A stretch of DNA of 10,398 nucleotides from positions 1 through 10,398 of the forward strand of contig CAYJIZ010000033.1 in NCBI GenBank assembly GCA_964370395.1, read 5' to 3'. A program made the position numbers and the translations under genes. This stretch comes from JBGUVL01 sp964370395 (lineage in GTDB: Bacteria > Bacillota_I > Bacilli_A > Erysipelotrichales > Erysipelotrichaceae). Below, in pieces: positions 1-8,225 of the stretch. The first letter of the stretch is position 1. The number at the start of each line of letters is the position of its first letter. A model generated the notes under the pieces. It did no database searches, had not been told where the DNA came from, and worked only from the letters and a program-made list of their open reading frames with translations.

Positions 1-58
1 AACTACCTTCTTTTTTTCAAAAATGAAACACATCATACCTAAAATGTTTTAAATATTA

Positions 59-87
59 TTGTGTGTTTAATTGAACTGTAATATAAT
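59..87 (+). promoter_or_regulatory. Sigma-A-type promoter of the aspartate kinase gene
   Basis: The -10 hexamer is a perfect TATAAT (82-87). A weak -35, TTGTGT (59-64), lies 17 bp upstream. Transcription would start near 94, leaving a leader of about 26 nt, too short for a lysine riboswitch or T-box. TTGAAC at 71-76 is a better -35 match but has no good -10 at the right distance. No terminator or reading frame is clear in bases 1-58. Confidence 0.5.
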
Positions 88-119
88 TTGATAGATATGA
101 TGAAATAAGGGGAACTCAC

Positions 120-1319
120 ATGAACGTAGTAGAAAAATATGGCGGTACTAGTGTTGAAGATATTGACAAAATAAAAGCCATTGCGAAACATATCGCACAA
201 ATGAAAAAGGATGGACACAACATCGTCGTTGTAGCGAGTGCGATGGGGAAAACAACAAATAAATTAATCGAATTAGCGAAGTCAATTGGGAATCATAATA
301 ATGCAAGAGAAATGGATTCCTTATTATCCACTGGAGAACAAAGAACCATTACTCTATTGGCTATGGCAATTGATGCATTAGGCGTTCCTGCCATTTCTCT
401 TACTGGATACCAATGCGGTTTCATTACGAGTAATCACCATGCTCACGCACGTATTAACGACATTGACATTACTACCTTACAAAAACATTTGGATGATGGA
501 AAAGTCGTGGTTGTTGCAGGTTTTCAAGGGGCGACAGAAAATGGAGAAATTACCACATTAGGTCGTGGAGGTAGTGATACTACTGCTGTTGCATTGGCTG
601 CCAAACTAGGATGGGATTGTCACATTTTCACGGATGTGAATGGGGTGTACACAATTGATCCTCGTATGTATCCAAAGGCAAAACGATTAAAAGAAATCAC
701 CTATAACGAAATGATGCAAATGGCTTGTTTGGGTTCAGGTGTATTAGAAACACGCAGTGTGGAACTAGCAAGTAAATATAAAGTAAAACTATTTTTAGGA
801 AAATCTTTAGAAGAAGACAGAAGTAAGGGGACTTATATTATGGAACAAACAAAACATATTGAAGATATGCCAATTACTGGTATTAGTATAAAAGACGATT
901 ACGCAATCATGCGTATCAACAATCTTCCTAACGATGGTATTTTCTTAGGTAAATTATTTGATATGATCGCTCATTTAAACATTAACTTAGATACGATCTC
1001 ACAACAGATGAGTGACAATGGAGATGTTCATTTCACTTTCTACTGTAACGAGCAACAATCACAATTGATTTTAGAAAATATGAAAGAGTTGCACTCACAA
1101 TACGAAATCAAAAGAATGTTAGGATTTGTTAAGTTATCGATTGTCGGTGTAGGAATTTCTACTCATAGTGGAATTGCCGCTAAAGTATTATCTACATTAA
1201 ATGCACATAACATTAAATATTACCAAATCACTTCTAGTGAAATTTCAATTTCACTAACTATCGCAAAAGAAGACAGAGAAAAAGCAGTACACGAATTAGC
1301 TGCTGCCTTCGATCTATAA
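120..1319 (+). CDS. lysC: Aspartate kinase (aspartokinase), monofunctional, with C-terminal ACT domains
   Basis: Cytosolic enzyme that phosphorylates L-aspartate to 4-aspartyl phosphate, the first step towards lysine, threonine, methionine and diaminopimelate. The N-terminal kinase core shows KYGGTSV (6-12), STGEQ (70-74), the nucleotide-binding stretch TLGRGGSDTTA (146-156) and TDVNGVYTIDPR (171-182). Residues from about 250 form two ACT-type regulatory domains; ITSSEISIS (370-378) resembles the usual effector-site segment. The 399 residues fit the monofunctional class (about 400-450), and no homoserine dehydrogenase is fused. The ATG at 120 has AAGGGG seven bases upstream. The gene is a single transcription unit with its own promoter and terminator. 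Which amino acid inhibits it cannot be read from the sequence, so lysC is used as the generic symbol. Confidence 0.95.
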   Translation: MNVVEKYGGTSVEDIDKIKAIAKHIAQMKKDGHNIVVVASAMGKTTNKLIELAKSIGNHNNAREMDSLLSTGEQRTITLLAMAIDALGVPAISLTGYQCGFITSNHHAHARINDIDITTLQKHLDDGKVVVVAGFQGATENGEITTLGRGGSDTTAVALAAKLGWDCHIFTDVNGVYTIDPRMYPKAKRLKEITYNEMMQMACLGSGVLETRSVELASKYKVKLFLGKSLEEDRSKGTYIMEQTKHIEDMPITGISIKDDYAIMRINNLPNDGIFLGKLFDMIAHLNINLDTISQQMSDNGDVHFTFYCNEQQSQLILENMKELHSQYEIKRMLGFVKLSIVGVGISTHSGIAAKVLSTLNAHNIKYYQITSSEISISLTIAKEDREKAVHELAAAFDL

Positions 1320-1323
1320 AAAG

Positions 1324-1352
1324 AATGCCGAACACTCGGCATTTTTATTTTA
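1324..1352 (+). terminator. Rho-independent terminator of the aspartate kinase gene
   Basis: A perfect 8-bp stem AATGCCGA / TCGGCATT (1324-1331 and 1336-1343) closes a 4-nt ACAC loop and is followed by a T-rich tail (1344-1351). It begins five bases after the stop codon, so the kinase gene is probably transcribed alone. Confidence 0.9.
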
Positions 1353-1382
1353 TGATTTACAAATTATTCTAAAGCACTTCGC

Positions 1383-1410
1383 TTGTACAATCACTTAGCA
1401 GGTCTATAAT
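1383..1410 (+). promoter_or_regulatory. Probable promoter of the BspA-like surface protein gene
   Basis: A perfect TATAAT (1405-1410) lies 16 bp downstream of a weak TTGTAC (1383-1388). Transcription would start near 1417, just before the strong AAGGAGGG ribosome binding site (1419-1426), so the 5' leader would be very short. The -35 matches only three positions, so the call rests on the -10 and on its place after a terminator. Confidence 0.45.
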
Positions 1411-1433
1411 GATTTTATAAGGAGGGTTGAAAA

Positions 1434-2873
1434 ATGAAAAAAATGCTCTTTGCACTTATGACTAGTGCTGCGCTCTTACTTTCTTCAATGCTTCTTCCTA
1501 ATCAAACAAAGGCTGTGGAAGAAAACCCCATCCTTGTGAACATCGCAAGCGATCCCAACTCTTCTGCTTATAGCGAATTTACTATTATACAAGAAGCAAC
1601 GAATACAAGTCATGGCAAAATGTCATTAACTAAACTTACAGATAAAAACTATGCAGGAACCATAACGATTCCTAACACCGTGAATTACAATAACCAAATA
1701 TATGATGTTACAGAAATTGGACAAAGTGCCTTTTACCTAGCTATCCATTTACAAAATACTGGATTAGCAAATAACACAACCGTAACTGTCATTAACGAAC
1801 TTGCGTACTCACGTTGTGATGCTTTAAAAACAACAGAATTAGAATACAACAAGTCTGTCGTTGAAGTGAAAAACTACGCATTTTACCAATGCGATGAATT
1901 ATTATCAACTGGATTAGCAAACAACAATACTTTAAAAATTATCGGACCAGATGCCTTTCGAAGTACAAATATTGAAAGTACTGGTCTTGCCTACAATACA
2001 ACAGTAGAAAGTATTGGTGAGTTCGCTTTTATGGATAGCAAACAAATAACAAGTACAGGCTTAGAAACAAATACAACGGTTACAACAATCGGAGAAGGTA
2101 TATTTCTAGATTGCCCAAACATTAGACAATCAAGCTTGGCTGCTGATTCAAAAATTACATATTTCCCACCTCGTGCATTTAATAGTAAAAGTTTACAAAC
2201 TTTCATCTTCAAAGGGTATTCCTTACCAGTAATCGAAAGTAGTTCATTTTTAGATACAACATTATATTACTTAGATACTGCTCACAACAAAGATGCTTTG
2301 CAAGCTTATACAAACACTGTACCTTATGCACTACAATCGTTAACGATTGCACAAATGCCATACAAAACACAATACATCGAAAACGAATTGTTTGATGCAA
2401 CTGGATTAGTATTAGCTGAAACCTTTGCTACACTTGATGGTACTTTCTTATTTCAAGATGAAATCAATTTACCACATTTAATGCAAAACGGTGCAACTTT
2501 CAACAAGAGTAAATTAACTTACCAAGATCATTTTGTGGATGTTTCCTACTTACAAAGGGTTGTTGCCATCCCTATTAGTGTAAAAAAACAAACGATTCCT
2601 GATCCTCCTGCGACTCCTCCAGATAAACCAAACCCACCAGTGAAACCAGAAACACCTTCTAACCCACCTGTGATTGATCCTAGCAATCCAAGTGATAAAC
2701 CAGATGTCGTGATTCCAAGTATTATGCAACCACAACTTCCATCTAGTGAAGACAAGTCTCCACTTGTCCCAGTGAATACCTCAGATAACAGTAAAAACGA
2801 TATTTGGGTACAACTATTATTACTAGCGATGTTAGTCGGTATGGTGGTTATTATGAAAAAAACAAAAAAATAG
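1434..2873 (+). CDS. BspA-like leucine-rich-repeat surface protein with Ig-like domain and membrane anchor
   Basis: Predicted secreted protein held at the cell surface. In order: a Sec signal peptide (1-27, cleavage likely after TKA); an N-terminal beta-rich part with TITIPNTV (76-83) and VTEIGQSAF (92-100), typical of LRR_5/BspA repeats; six units of about 25 residues (108-256); an Ig-like domain (about 308-383) whose YIENELFDATGLVL (314-327) resembles Big_3 domains; a Pro-rich wall-spanning linker (388-428); a hydrophobic helix (457-474); and the basic tail KKTKK. There is no LPXTG, but VPVNTSD (445-451) before the helix looks like a degenerate sorting signal. AAGGAGG sits eight bases before the ATG. 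BspA-like proteins are often linked to adhesion; the ligand here is unknown. No functional link to the convergent phosphonate operon is evident. Confidence 0.85.
   Translation: MKKMLFALMTSAALLLSSMLLPNQTKAVEENPILVNIASDPNSSAYSEFTIIQEATNTSHGKMSLTKLTDKNYAGTITIPNTVNYNNQIYDVTEIGQSAFYLAIHLQNTGLANNTTVTVINELAYSRCDALKTTELEYNKSVVEVKNYAFYQCDELLSTGLANNNTLKIIGPDAFRSTNIESTGLAYNTTVESIGEFAFMDSKQITSTGLETNTTVTTIGEGIFLDCPNIRQSSLAADSKITYFPPRAFNSKSLQTFIFKGYSLPVIESSSFLDTTLYYLDTAHNKDALQAYTNTVPYALQSLTIAQMPYKTQYIENELFDATGLVLAETFATLDGTFLFQDEINLPHLMQNGATFNKSKLTYQDHFVDVSYLQRVVAIPISVKKQTIPDPPATPPDKPNPPVKPETPSNPPVIDPSNPSDKPDVVIPSIMQPQLPSSEDKSPLVPVNTSDNSKNDIWVQLLLLAMLVGMVVIMKKTKK
1755..2201 (+). repeat. Six tandem protein repeats of about 25 residues in the BspA-like gene
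   Basis: Units start near residues 108, 133, 158, 182, 207 and 232. The shared pattern is [ST]TGL, two or three residues, NTTV, two residues, IG, two residues, AF, then a polar segment with Cys or Ser. The conserved Gly or its replacement falls at 110, 135, 160, 184, 209 and 234, a 24-25 residue period. The second unit has TEL and the sixth SSL instead of TGL. At DNA level only short blocks such as ACTGGATTAGCAAA recur, so the repeats are old and diverged. Confidence 0.75.
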
Positions 2874-2899
2874 ATGCACGATAATGTGCATCTTTTTTT
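2872..2899. terminator. Bidirectional terminator between the surface protein gene and phnX
   Basis: An 8-bp perfect stem AGATGCAC / GTGCATCT (2872-2879 and 2886-2893) with a 6-nt loop overlaps the stop codon of the plus-strand gene. Seven T's lie at 2893-2899. On the other side is an A-rich run, which reads as a U tract for minus-strand transcripts ending after phnX. One hairpin can therefore serve both convergent units. The T run also contains part of the phnX stop codon. Confidence 0.88.
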
Positions 2900-3674
2900 A
2901 ATATTGCGCAATTAACGCATCCAATTCACTTAAGTTTAAAATAACGTGATCCGCACCAACACTACGGTAACGTTTTTCTACTTTTTCAAGCAATGCTTTT
3001 CTTGCTTGTTCATCTAACGCTTCGTACTCTGTTTGCGTTAATCCCATTTCAGAACTTCCTTCTAACACACCAACACTAATTACACCAGCGTGTTTTCCTT
3101 CTTTGATATCTGAAGTTGTGTCCCCTACTTTAATAATTTTATGAACATTGTTTAAATCCAAAGCTTGCATATTATTAAAGATCATATAAGGATAAGGACG
3201 TCCTTTTCCATTTGCGCTATCTGGTGAAAACCAACAGTCTGGTTCATACCCTTGTGCTTTGGCACTGGCTACTACTTCACTCATCATCGCATCAGTATAC
3301 CCTGTTGTCGATCCTATTTTAATGCCTTTTTCACGCAATTGTTTTACGGTTTCTAACACATATGGTTTTACCTCTGTGTATTGCGCAATACTTTCCATTA
3401 ACTTTGTTTCAAATACTTTGTAGATTCCATTCACATCATCCATTGTATAATCACGATTGTATTTATCATGAAACACTTGTTTGATTCTAGGCATCTCTAA
3501 CATCGTTTTAATATGTTCAATTTTAAGCATTCCCATAGGTTCTCTCACTTCATCGTTTGTCGCTTCAATACCAATGCTTAAAAATGCTTCTTTAAATGCT
3601 TGTACTGGAGCAAAGCACCCATAATCTACACAAGTTCCTGCCCAATCGAAAATTACTGCTTCAATTTTACACAT
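2898..3674 (-). CDS. phnX: Phosphonoacetaldehyde hydrolase (phosphonatase)
   Basis: HAD-superfamily enzyme that cleaves the C-P bond of phosphonoacetaldehyde to acetaldehyde and phosphate; last step of AEP breakdown. FDWAGTCVDYG (9-19) holds the Asp10 nucleophile and Ala12, the Ala being typical of phosphonatases. Lys51 in MGMLK (47-51) matches the Schiff-base lysine of the cap domain. GSTTGYT (121-127), GRPYP (158-162) and KVGDTTSD (182-189), with Asp185 and Asp189 for magnesium, complete the signature. The 258 residues are about family length. Cys15 replaces the more usual Thr of DWAGTT. The start overlaps the end of phnW by 8 bp and has AAGGAG at good spacing, so the two are probably translationally coupled. 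It is the last gene of the operon, before the bidirectional terminator. Confidence 0.96.
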   Translation of the reverse strand: MCKIEAVIFDWAGTCVDYGCFAPVQAFKEAFLSIGIEATNDEVREPMGMLKIEHIKTMLEMPRIKQVFHDKYNRDYTMDDVNGIYKVFETKLMESIAQYTEVKPYVLETVKQLREKGIKIGSTTGYTDAMMSEVVASAKAQGYEPDCWFSPDSANGKGRPYPYMIFNNMQALDLNNVHKIIKVGDTTSDIKEGKHAGVISVGVLEGSSEMGLTQTEYEALDEQARKALLEKVEKRYRSVGADHVILNLSELDALIAQY

Positions 3675-4767
3675 TTGTTTTCTCCTTTAAAAATTGCTCG
3701 ATAATATGACATAAGCATACAATGTCTTCTTCATAAATTTCTCCGATATTCCCAATACGGAACGTATCTGCATTCGTAAGTTTACCAGGATAGATAGCAT
3801 ACCCTCTCTCTTTGATGTAATCGTACATTTCCACAAAGCTAAAGTTTGCATTTTCTGGATAGTAGAAAGTCGTAATAATCGGACCTTGGTTTTCATTATC
3901 GATGTACGCTTTCATCCCTAGTTGCGCCATCTTTTCAATTAAAACTTGATTATTATTTGTATATCTTGCTTGTCTTGCCGCAATACCACCTTCTTCTTCA
4001 AGCTCTTTCATCGCTTGATAGAAAGCTAACACAACGTGTGTTGGTGATGTATAACGCCATTTCCCATCTTTGTCCATCGTTTTCCATTGGTCGTATAGAT
4101 CCAGTGATAAAGAGCGTGCTCTTCCTTCACTCGCAATCAATTTATCACGACGACAAATCACAAATGAGAATCCTGGCACCCCTTGAATACATTTGTTTGC
4201 AGAGCTTACTAAATAATCAATATTTAACTTCTCTACTTCAATTTCCATTCCCCCAAAGCTACTCATTGCATCCACGATGAAATCACAGTGATTCGCTTTT
4301 ACTACTTTTGCTACAGATGCAATATCATTTAAAATACCTGATGTTGTTTCAGAATGAACCATTGCAACATGTGTGATGCTTCCATCGTTTTCTAACATTT
4401 CATTAATAATACTCGCATTCGGTACTTTATCAAAATCTTCGTCGTATGCGATATAATCAATCCCCGCATGTTCACAAATATCGAACATTCTTCTTCCATA
4501 TTCCCCATTGGAAGCAATTAAAATTTTCTTGTCTTTCTCAACAACACTAGTAATGACACTTTCCACCCCGAAAGTTCCACTTCCTTGCATCAAAACAACC
4601 GTATAGTTTGTTTCGCTTGCGTGTGCTAAATCCAATAATCCTTTTCTAATCTTTTGTGTGATGCTCTTGTAATCGTCATCCCAAGTACAGTGATCAAAGA
4701 GCATTTGCTCTTTGACACTATCGCTTGTTGTTAATGGTCCTGGTGTTAATAATTTGTATGCTTTCAT
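3667..4767 (-). CDS. phnW: 2-Aminoethylphosphonate:pyruvate transaminase
   Basis: PLP-dependent class V aminotransferase that converts AEP and pyruvate to phosphonoacetaldehyde and L-alanine, supplying the PhnX substrate. The sequence runs close to the family throughout: LLTPGPLTTS (6-15), FDHCTWDDDY (24-33), QGSGTFGVE (61-69, cofactor phosphate), MVHSETTSG (136-144), IVDAMSSFGG (164-173, Asp166 facing the pyridine nitrogen), SSANKCIQGVPG (188-199, Lys192 as the PLP lysine), RSLSLDLY (218-225) and FRIGNIGE (336-343, Arg337 likely binding the substrate carboxylate). At 366 residues it is full length. Only 13 bp separate it from the upstream lipoprotein gene, and its AGGAAGG site overlaps that gene's TAG stop. 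Confidence 0.97.
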   Translation of the reverse strand: MKAYKLLTPGPLTTSDSVKEQMLFDHCTWDDDYKSITQKIRKGLLDLAHASETNYTVVLMQGSGTFGVESVITSVVEKDKKILIASNGEYGRRMFDICEHAGIDYIAYDEDFDKVPNASIINEMLENDGSITHVAMVHSETTSGILNDIASVAKVVKANHCDFIVDAMSSFGGMEIEVEKLNIDYLVSSANKCIQGVPGFSFVICRRDKLIASEGRARSLSLDLYDQWKTMDKDGKWRYTSPTHVVLAFYQAMKELEEEGGIAARQARYTNNNQVLIEKMAQLGMKAYIDNENQGPIITTFYYPENANFSFVEMYDYIKERGYAIYPGKLTNADTFRIGNIGEIYEEDIVCLCHIIEQFLKEKTNV

Positions 4768-4780
4768 TCTCTCTACCTTC

Positions 4781-5776
4781 CTACTTCTTTGCTGCTTCTG
4801 ATAATGCTTGGTGTTTTTCTAATAAACTTACTGTTAATTTTTCTTTGAACACTTTTTCATTTGCTGCTTTGTTTTTGTTGTCTTGTTTTTCCCCTTCGTA
4901 AATTGCTACTGGATAGTATTGCAATAACTCTTCACGACCGTTTTCTATAATACATTTTACCATATCCATCGCTTTTTCATTTGTTTTATCGCCTTTGTCT
5001 ACAACCGATACACATTCCGTTAAAGAGAACGTTCCTTCTTGTGCATCAATGAAATCAATTGGTAATCCTTCTTCTTTGTCTGCTACGGCTTGGTGACGTA
5101 AACCAAATCCAATTGCTACTTCTCCTGCACGCACTTTCTTAAGTGGAGCACTACCACTTTCTTCTACGTGGTCTCCTGCATTTTCATAAATTGCTTTTAA
5201 GATTGCTGTTGTTTCCTCTTCTCCATATGCATCTACTAATGCTTGTACTAATAACCAAGCTGTTGAAGAACTTGCAATGTCAGTTACTGAAACAAATCCT
5301 TTGTATTTTGGATCCGTTAAATCTTTAATTGATTTTGGTGCTTCTAAATTGTTTTCTTTCAACATTTCCGTGTTTACGATAATCGCACCTTCTTGTGCCG
5401 TAATCGGAGCTCCAAATGAGATAAACTCATCATTTGTGTTTACATCAAATGTTAAATCTTGAAACATCTTGTTTTCTTCTTGTGCACTTTCTACATAAAA
5501 TGTACTCATCGTAACGATATCTGCTTCAATGTTTGTTCCTTCTGCTAATAATTTTCCACCTAATTCAGATGTTCCGAATGTTTGGAATAAGTACTCGTCT
5601 TTGTATCCATTGTTGTCCAATGCTTTTTTCATTGCATCCACTGCTTCATCATCAGCATTTGAATAGATAACGACTTTTTCACTGCTTCCACTTTCGCTTG
5701 CACATCCATATAATCCAAATGCGCTAAATGTTAATAATCCTGCTAATAATCCTTTTGTTAATGTGTTTCTTTTCAT
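4781..5776 (-). CDS. phnS: AEP ABC transporter substrate-binding lipoprotein
   Basis: Extracellular binding protein for 2-aminoethylphosphonate uptake. The N-terminus is a lipoprotein signal with lipobox LYGC (22-25), so Cys25 would be lipidated and the protein held on the outer face of the membrane. The mature part has the fold of iron/AEP-type periplasmic binding proteins: VVIYSNADDEA (35-45), TFGTSEL (66-72), AEGTNIEADIV (78-88) and SGSAPLKKVRAGEVAIG (207-223). Specificity rests on similarity to PhnS2-type proteins and on position between the permease and phnW. The stop of the permease gene and this ATG are one base apart, and AAAGGAAA lies about ten bases upstream. The symbol is by functional analogy; family members also bind iron or other anions. 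Confidence 0.88.
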   Translation of the reverse strand: MKRNTLTKGLLAGLLTFSAFGLYGCASESGSSEKVVIYSNADDEAVDAMKKALDNNGYKDEYLFQTFGTSELGGKLLAEGTNIEADIVTMSTFYVESAQEENKMFQDLTFDVNTNDEFISFGAPITAQEGAIIVNTEMLKENNLEAPKSIKDLTDPKYKGFVSVTDIASSSTAWLLVQALVDAYGEEETTAILKAIYENAGDHVEESGSAPLKKVRAGEVAIGFGLRHQAVADKEEGLPIDFIDAQEGTFSLTECVSVVDKGDKTNEKAMDMVKCIIENGREELLQYYPVAIYEGEKQDNKNKAANEKVFKEKLTVSLLEKHQALSEAAKK

Positions 5777-5777
5777 G

Positions 5778-7409
5778 TTAATTGTTTCCTTTCACTTTTT
5801 TGTTTCGATCAATTAAATAAGAAAATAATCTTTTTGCTACTATATTGGTAAATAAGATCAACAGTGATAACACAAAGATCTCATTGTATTTTCCAAAATA
5901 CTGTAACTCTTTAATTTTAGTTGTAATAACCATCGTTCTTGCTCCAGCAATGAAGATGATCGCACTGATGGTTACCATCGCATTAACGAAGTAATACGAG
6001 AATACTTCAAGTAAAGATGGCAACGCATTTGGAGTAATGACTCGTACTAATGTATGAATCCACTTATCTTTCATTAATTTTGCTGTTGTCTCAAACGAAG
6101 CATTCATCTTCTTTAACGACTCACTCATTAATAAGTAAGGCGTAGAGAAGAAATGGACAATGTTACAAATGATGATTAATGGAAATGTATTTTGTAATGG
6201 TGTTCCACTAAAGACAAATAAGTAACTAATCCCGATTACCATTCCAGGTATTGTATTCGTAATCAAAGCCATGCTTTCAATCGATTTACGAATCGGTTTA
6301 TTCAATTTACTACGGCAGCTTACAAGCGCTGCTCCATAGGCAATTAATGTTCCAAACAATGCGGTGAGCACTGCTACAATGAGCGAGTTTTGAAATACGC
6401 CGATAAGCGCTGGATCTTGAAATACATTGCTCACATGTTCCAGTGTAAACTCCATTCGATATGGCCATTGTTTCACAAATGGCATCGCGAAGATAATAAC
6501 AAAGATGGAGAGTGCTCCTAGGCATATAAGAATAGAACTTATTCCAGTAATGATATCTCTTACTTTATTTTTTGTAATTTCATAAATGCTCACTTTGTGA
6601 TAACGTACATTAAACTTTTCTAAGTAGTGTAATAGTGAAATACTAATAATTGATGGAATTAACATTACCATCGCAATGACTGCTCCTTTTGCAAAGTTAG
6701 GAATACTACCTAACATAAAGGTATAAAGCAAGGAACTAATTACATCGTACTTACCACCTAGTGATGCTGGAATCCCAAAGTCGGTGAACGATAAGAAGAA
6801 CGATTGAATAAAGGCAGCAGCTAATGTTCCTATTAGCGGTCTTAACAATGTCATCTTAAACGTTTGAAATGGAGAATCCTTTAATAGTACGGATACGGTG
6901 ATGTATTTTTTATCAATGTATTTCATCGCATTATTAATTAAGGTATAAGAGATTGGTAAAGTATAAATCACATACCCGATTAACAACCCGTTAAACCCAT
7001 AGATTTCAAAAGGTTGGTATCCCAATAACTTAACGAGTAATCCTTGTTTTCCTAATGAATACAAGATCGCAAATCCATACGTAATACTTGGCAATAGCAT
7101 CGGCATTGTCGCAATCGTATGCAATGCTTTCTTAATTGGTTTGTATAGTCTTGTATAGTTATTCGCAAACGCTAATACAAAACCAAACAAAACACTTAGT
7201 ATGGCAGCGCAACTTGATACAAACAAGCTGTTTTTTAATGCCATATAAAATACATCAGTAGCAAAGATATCGCTATAGTTAGCAAGCGTGAATCCACCAT
7301 CTTGGAAAGAACGCATAAGTAATGCGCCAATTGGTACAATTAGAAAGATAGCGAACAATACTACTATCGCAATATAGATTGCTTTTAATTCATACTGCTT
7401 TTCTTTCAT
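5778..7409 (-). CDS. AEP ABC transporter permease, two fused membrane domains
   Basis: Inner-membrane channel of the AEP importer, with about 12 hydrophobic helices. Two BPD_transp_1 domains sit in tandem, about residues 55-265 and 335-535, each preceded by an N-terminal helix (11-32 and about 288-310). The second half has a good EAA loop (about 436-462); the first is more degenerate (about 165-191). Salmonella has separate PhnU and PhnV; the single-chain form of about 540 residues matches the PhnU2 type. One polypeptide can thus supply both halves of the pore. Its start overlaps the ATPase stop as ATGA (7406-7409) and there is no strong ribosome binding site, which points to translational coupling. 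Confidence 0.92.
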   Translation of the reverse strand: MKEKQYELKAIYIAIVVLFAIFLIVPIGALLMRSFQDGGFTLANYSDIFATDVFYMALKNSLFVSSCAAILSVLFGFVLAFANNYTRLYKPIKKALHTIATMPMLLPSITYGFAILYSLGKQGLLVKLLGYQPFEIYGFNGLLIGYVIYTLPISYTLINNAMKYIDKKYITVSVLLKDSPFQTFKMTLLRPLIGTLAAAFIQSFFLSFTDFGIPASLGGKYDVISSLLYTFMLGSIPNFAKGAVIAMVMLIPSIISISLLHYLEKFNVRYHKVSIYEITKNKVRDIITGISSILICLGALSIFVIIFAMPFVKQWPYRMEFTLEHVSNVFQDPALIGVFQNSLIVAVLTALFGTLIAYGAALVSCRSKLNKPIRKSIESMALITNTIPGMVIGISYLFVFSGTPLQNTFPLIIICNIVHFFSTPYLLMSESLKKMNASFETTAKLMKDKWIHTLVRVITPNALPSLLEVFSYYFVNAMVTISAIIFIAGARTMVITTKIKELQYFGKYNEIFVLSLLILFTNIVAKRLFSYLIDRNKKVKGNN

Positions 7410-8170
7410 ACTCTACTCTTTTCACTTTGGTCTTCAAATAAATTTAAAATATTCGCTCTTTTAATTTGTAACTGTTGTAAGATGAAATCTTTCACAAATG
7501 CGTTCGCAGGCTTGTTGATAATTTCTTCGCTGCTCGCATACTGTGCAATTTCTCCTTCGTTGATGATTAACACTTTATCCGATAATGTTAACGCTTCTTC
7601 TGGATCATGCGTGACAATAATCGTTGTTAAGTGGTATTCTTTCGCAATCGTTTTAATACGCTGTTTAATCGACTCTTTAATTACCCCATCCAAAGCACTC
7701 AATGGTTCATCCAATAATAAGATCTTCGGTTTCATCACTAACGTTCTTGCTAATGCAACACGTTGCTTTTGTCCCCCTGATAATTGGTCAATGCGTTTCT
7801 CTAAATGTGGTTGTAATCCTAATAAGTCAATTAATTCATCGACTTCTTCTTTGCTTGCTTTATTTGGATCATTTTTTAATCCATAAACAATATTTTTATA
7901 AGCATTTAAATTTGGAAATAGTGCATAATCTTGAAACACAATATTGAAACCTCGTTTCTCCATCGCTACTTTCGTAATGTCATTATTATCAAATAATAAT
8001 GCTCCACTATCACTTTCGACAATCCCCAAAATAATATTAAGTAAAGTTGTTTTCCCACTTCCACTCGGTCCTAATATAGAGACGATTTCACCATCTTTAA
8101 TATCCAATGAAATGTCTTTTAATACGGGTTGATGATCGAATGCTTTTTTTATATTTTGCAATCGTAACAT
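7406..8170 (-). CDS. phnT: AEP ABC transporter ATP-binding protein
   Basis: Cytoplasmic ATPase that powers AEP import and the first gene of the operon. All nucleotide-binding motifs are present: Walker A GPSGSGKTT (34-42), Q-loop Gln80, signature LSGGQKQR (130-137), Walker B ILLLDEP (150-156), D-loop SALD (158-161) and switch THD (187-189). At 254 residues it is only the ATPase core plus a short tail; many PhnT/PotA-like relatives have about 350 residues with a C-terminal TOBE domain, absent here. The ATG at 8170 has AAGGGAGG (8178-8185) seven bases upstream, the strongest site in the operon. Substrate assignment rests on the neighbouring genes; the ATPase alone would pass as an iron, spermidine or sulfate type. 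Confidence 0.93.
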   Translation of the reverse strand: MLRLQNIKKAFDHQPVLKDISLDIKDGEIVSILGPSGSGKTTLLNIILGIVESDSGALLFDNNDITKVAMEKRGFNIVFQDYALFPNLNAYKNIVYGLKNDPNKASKEEVDELIDLLGLQPHLEKRIDQLSGGQKQRVALARTLVMKPKILLLDEPLSALDGVIKESIKQRIKTIAKEYHLTTIIVTHDPEEALTLSDKVLIINEGEIAQYASSEEIINKPANAFVKDFILQQLQIKRANILNLFEDQSEKSRV

Positions 8171-8196
8171 GTGTTGTCCTCCCTTCGAACATTCAC

Positions 8197-8225
8197 ATAG
8201 TACGCTTGAATAAAGTAAAAAACAA
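8197..8225 (-). promoter_or_regulatory. Probable promoter of the AEP operon
   Basis: On the minus strand TACTAT (8202-8197) is the best -10, with TTGTTT (8225-8220) 17 bp upstream. Both are weak, as expected for a promoter that needs an activator. The -35 overlaps the last hexamer of the PhoP-box array at 8224-8262. Transcription would start near 8190, giving a leader of about 20 nt before the ATG. Confidence 0.4.

Noticed and set aside
1..119. Lysine riboswitch or T-box ahead of aspartate kinase
   Set aside because: The inferred leader is only about 26 nt and the whole upstream stretch shows no suitable stems.
2546..2911. Open frame of 121 residues on the minus strand, antisense to the BspA-like gene
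   Set aside because: Low-complexity Gly/Ser-rich product that is the antisense of the Pro-rich linker; it covers the terminator and has no independent support.
3957..4280. 107-codon plus-strand frame inside phnW
   Set aside because: Antisense shadow; phnW is continuous and conserved on the other strand.
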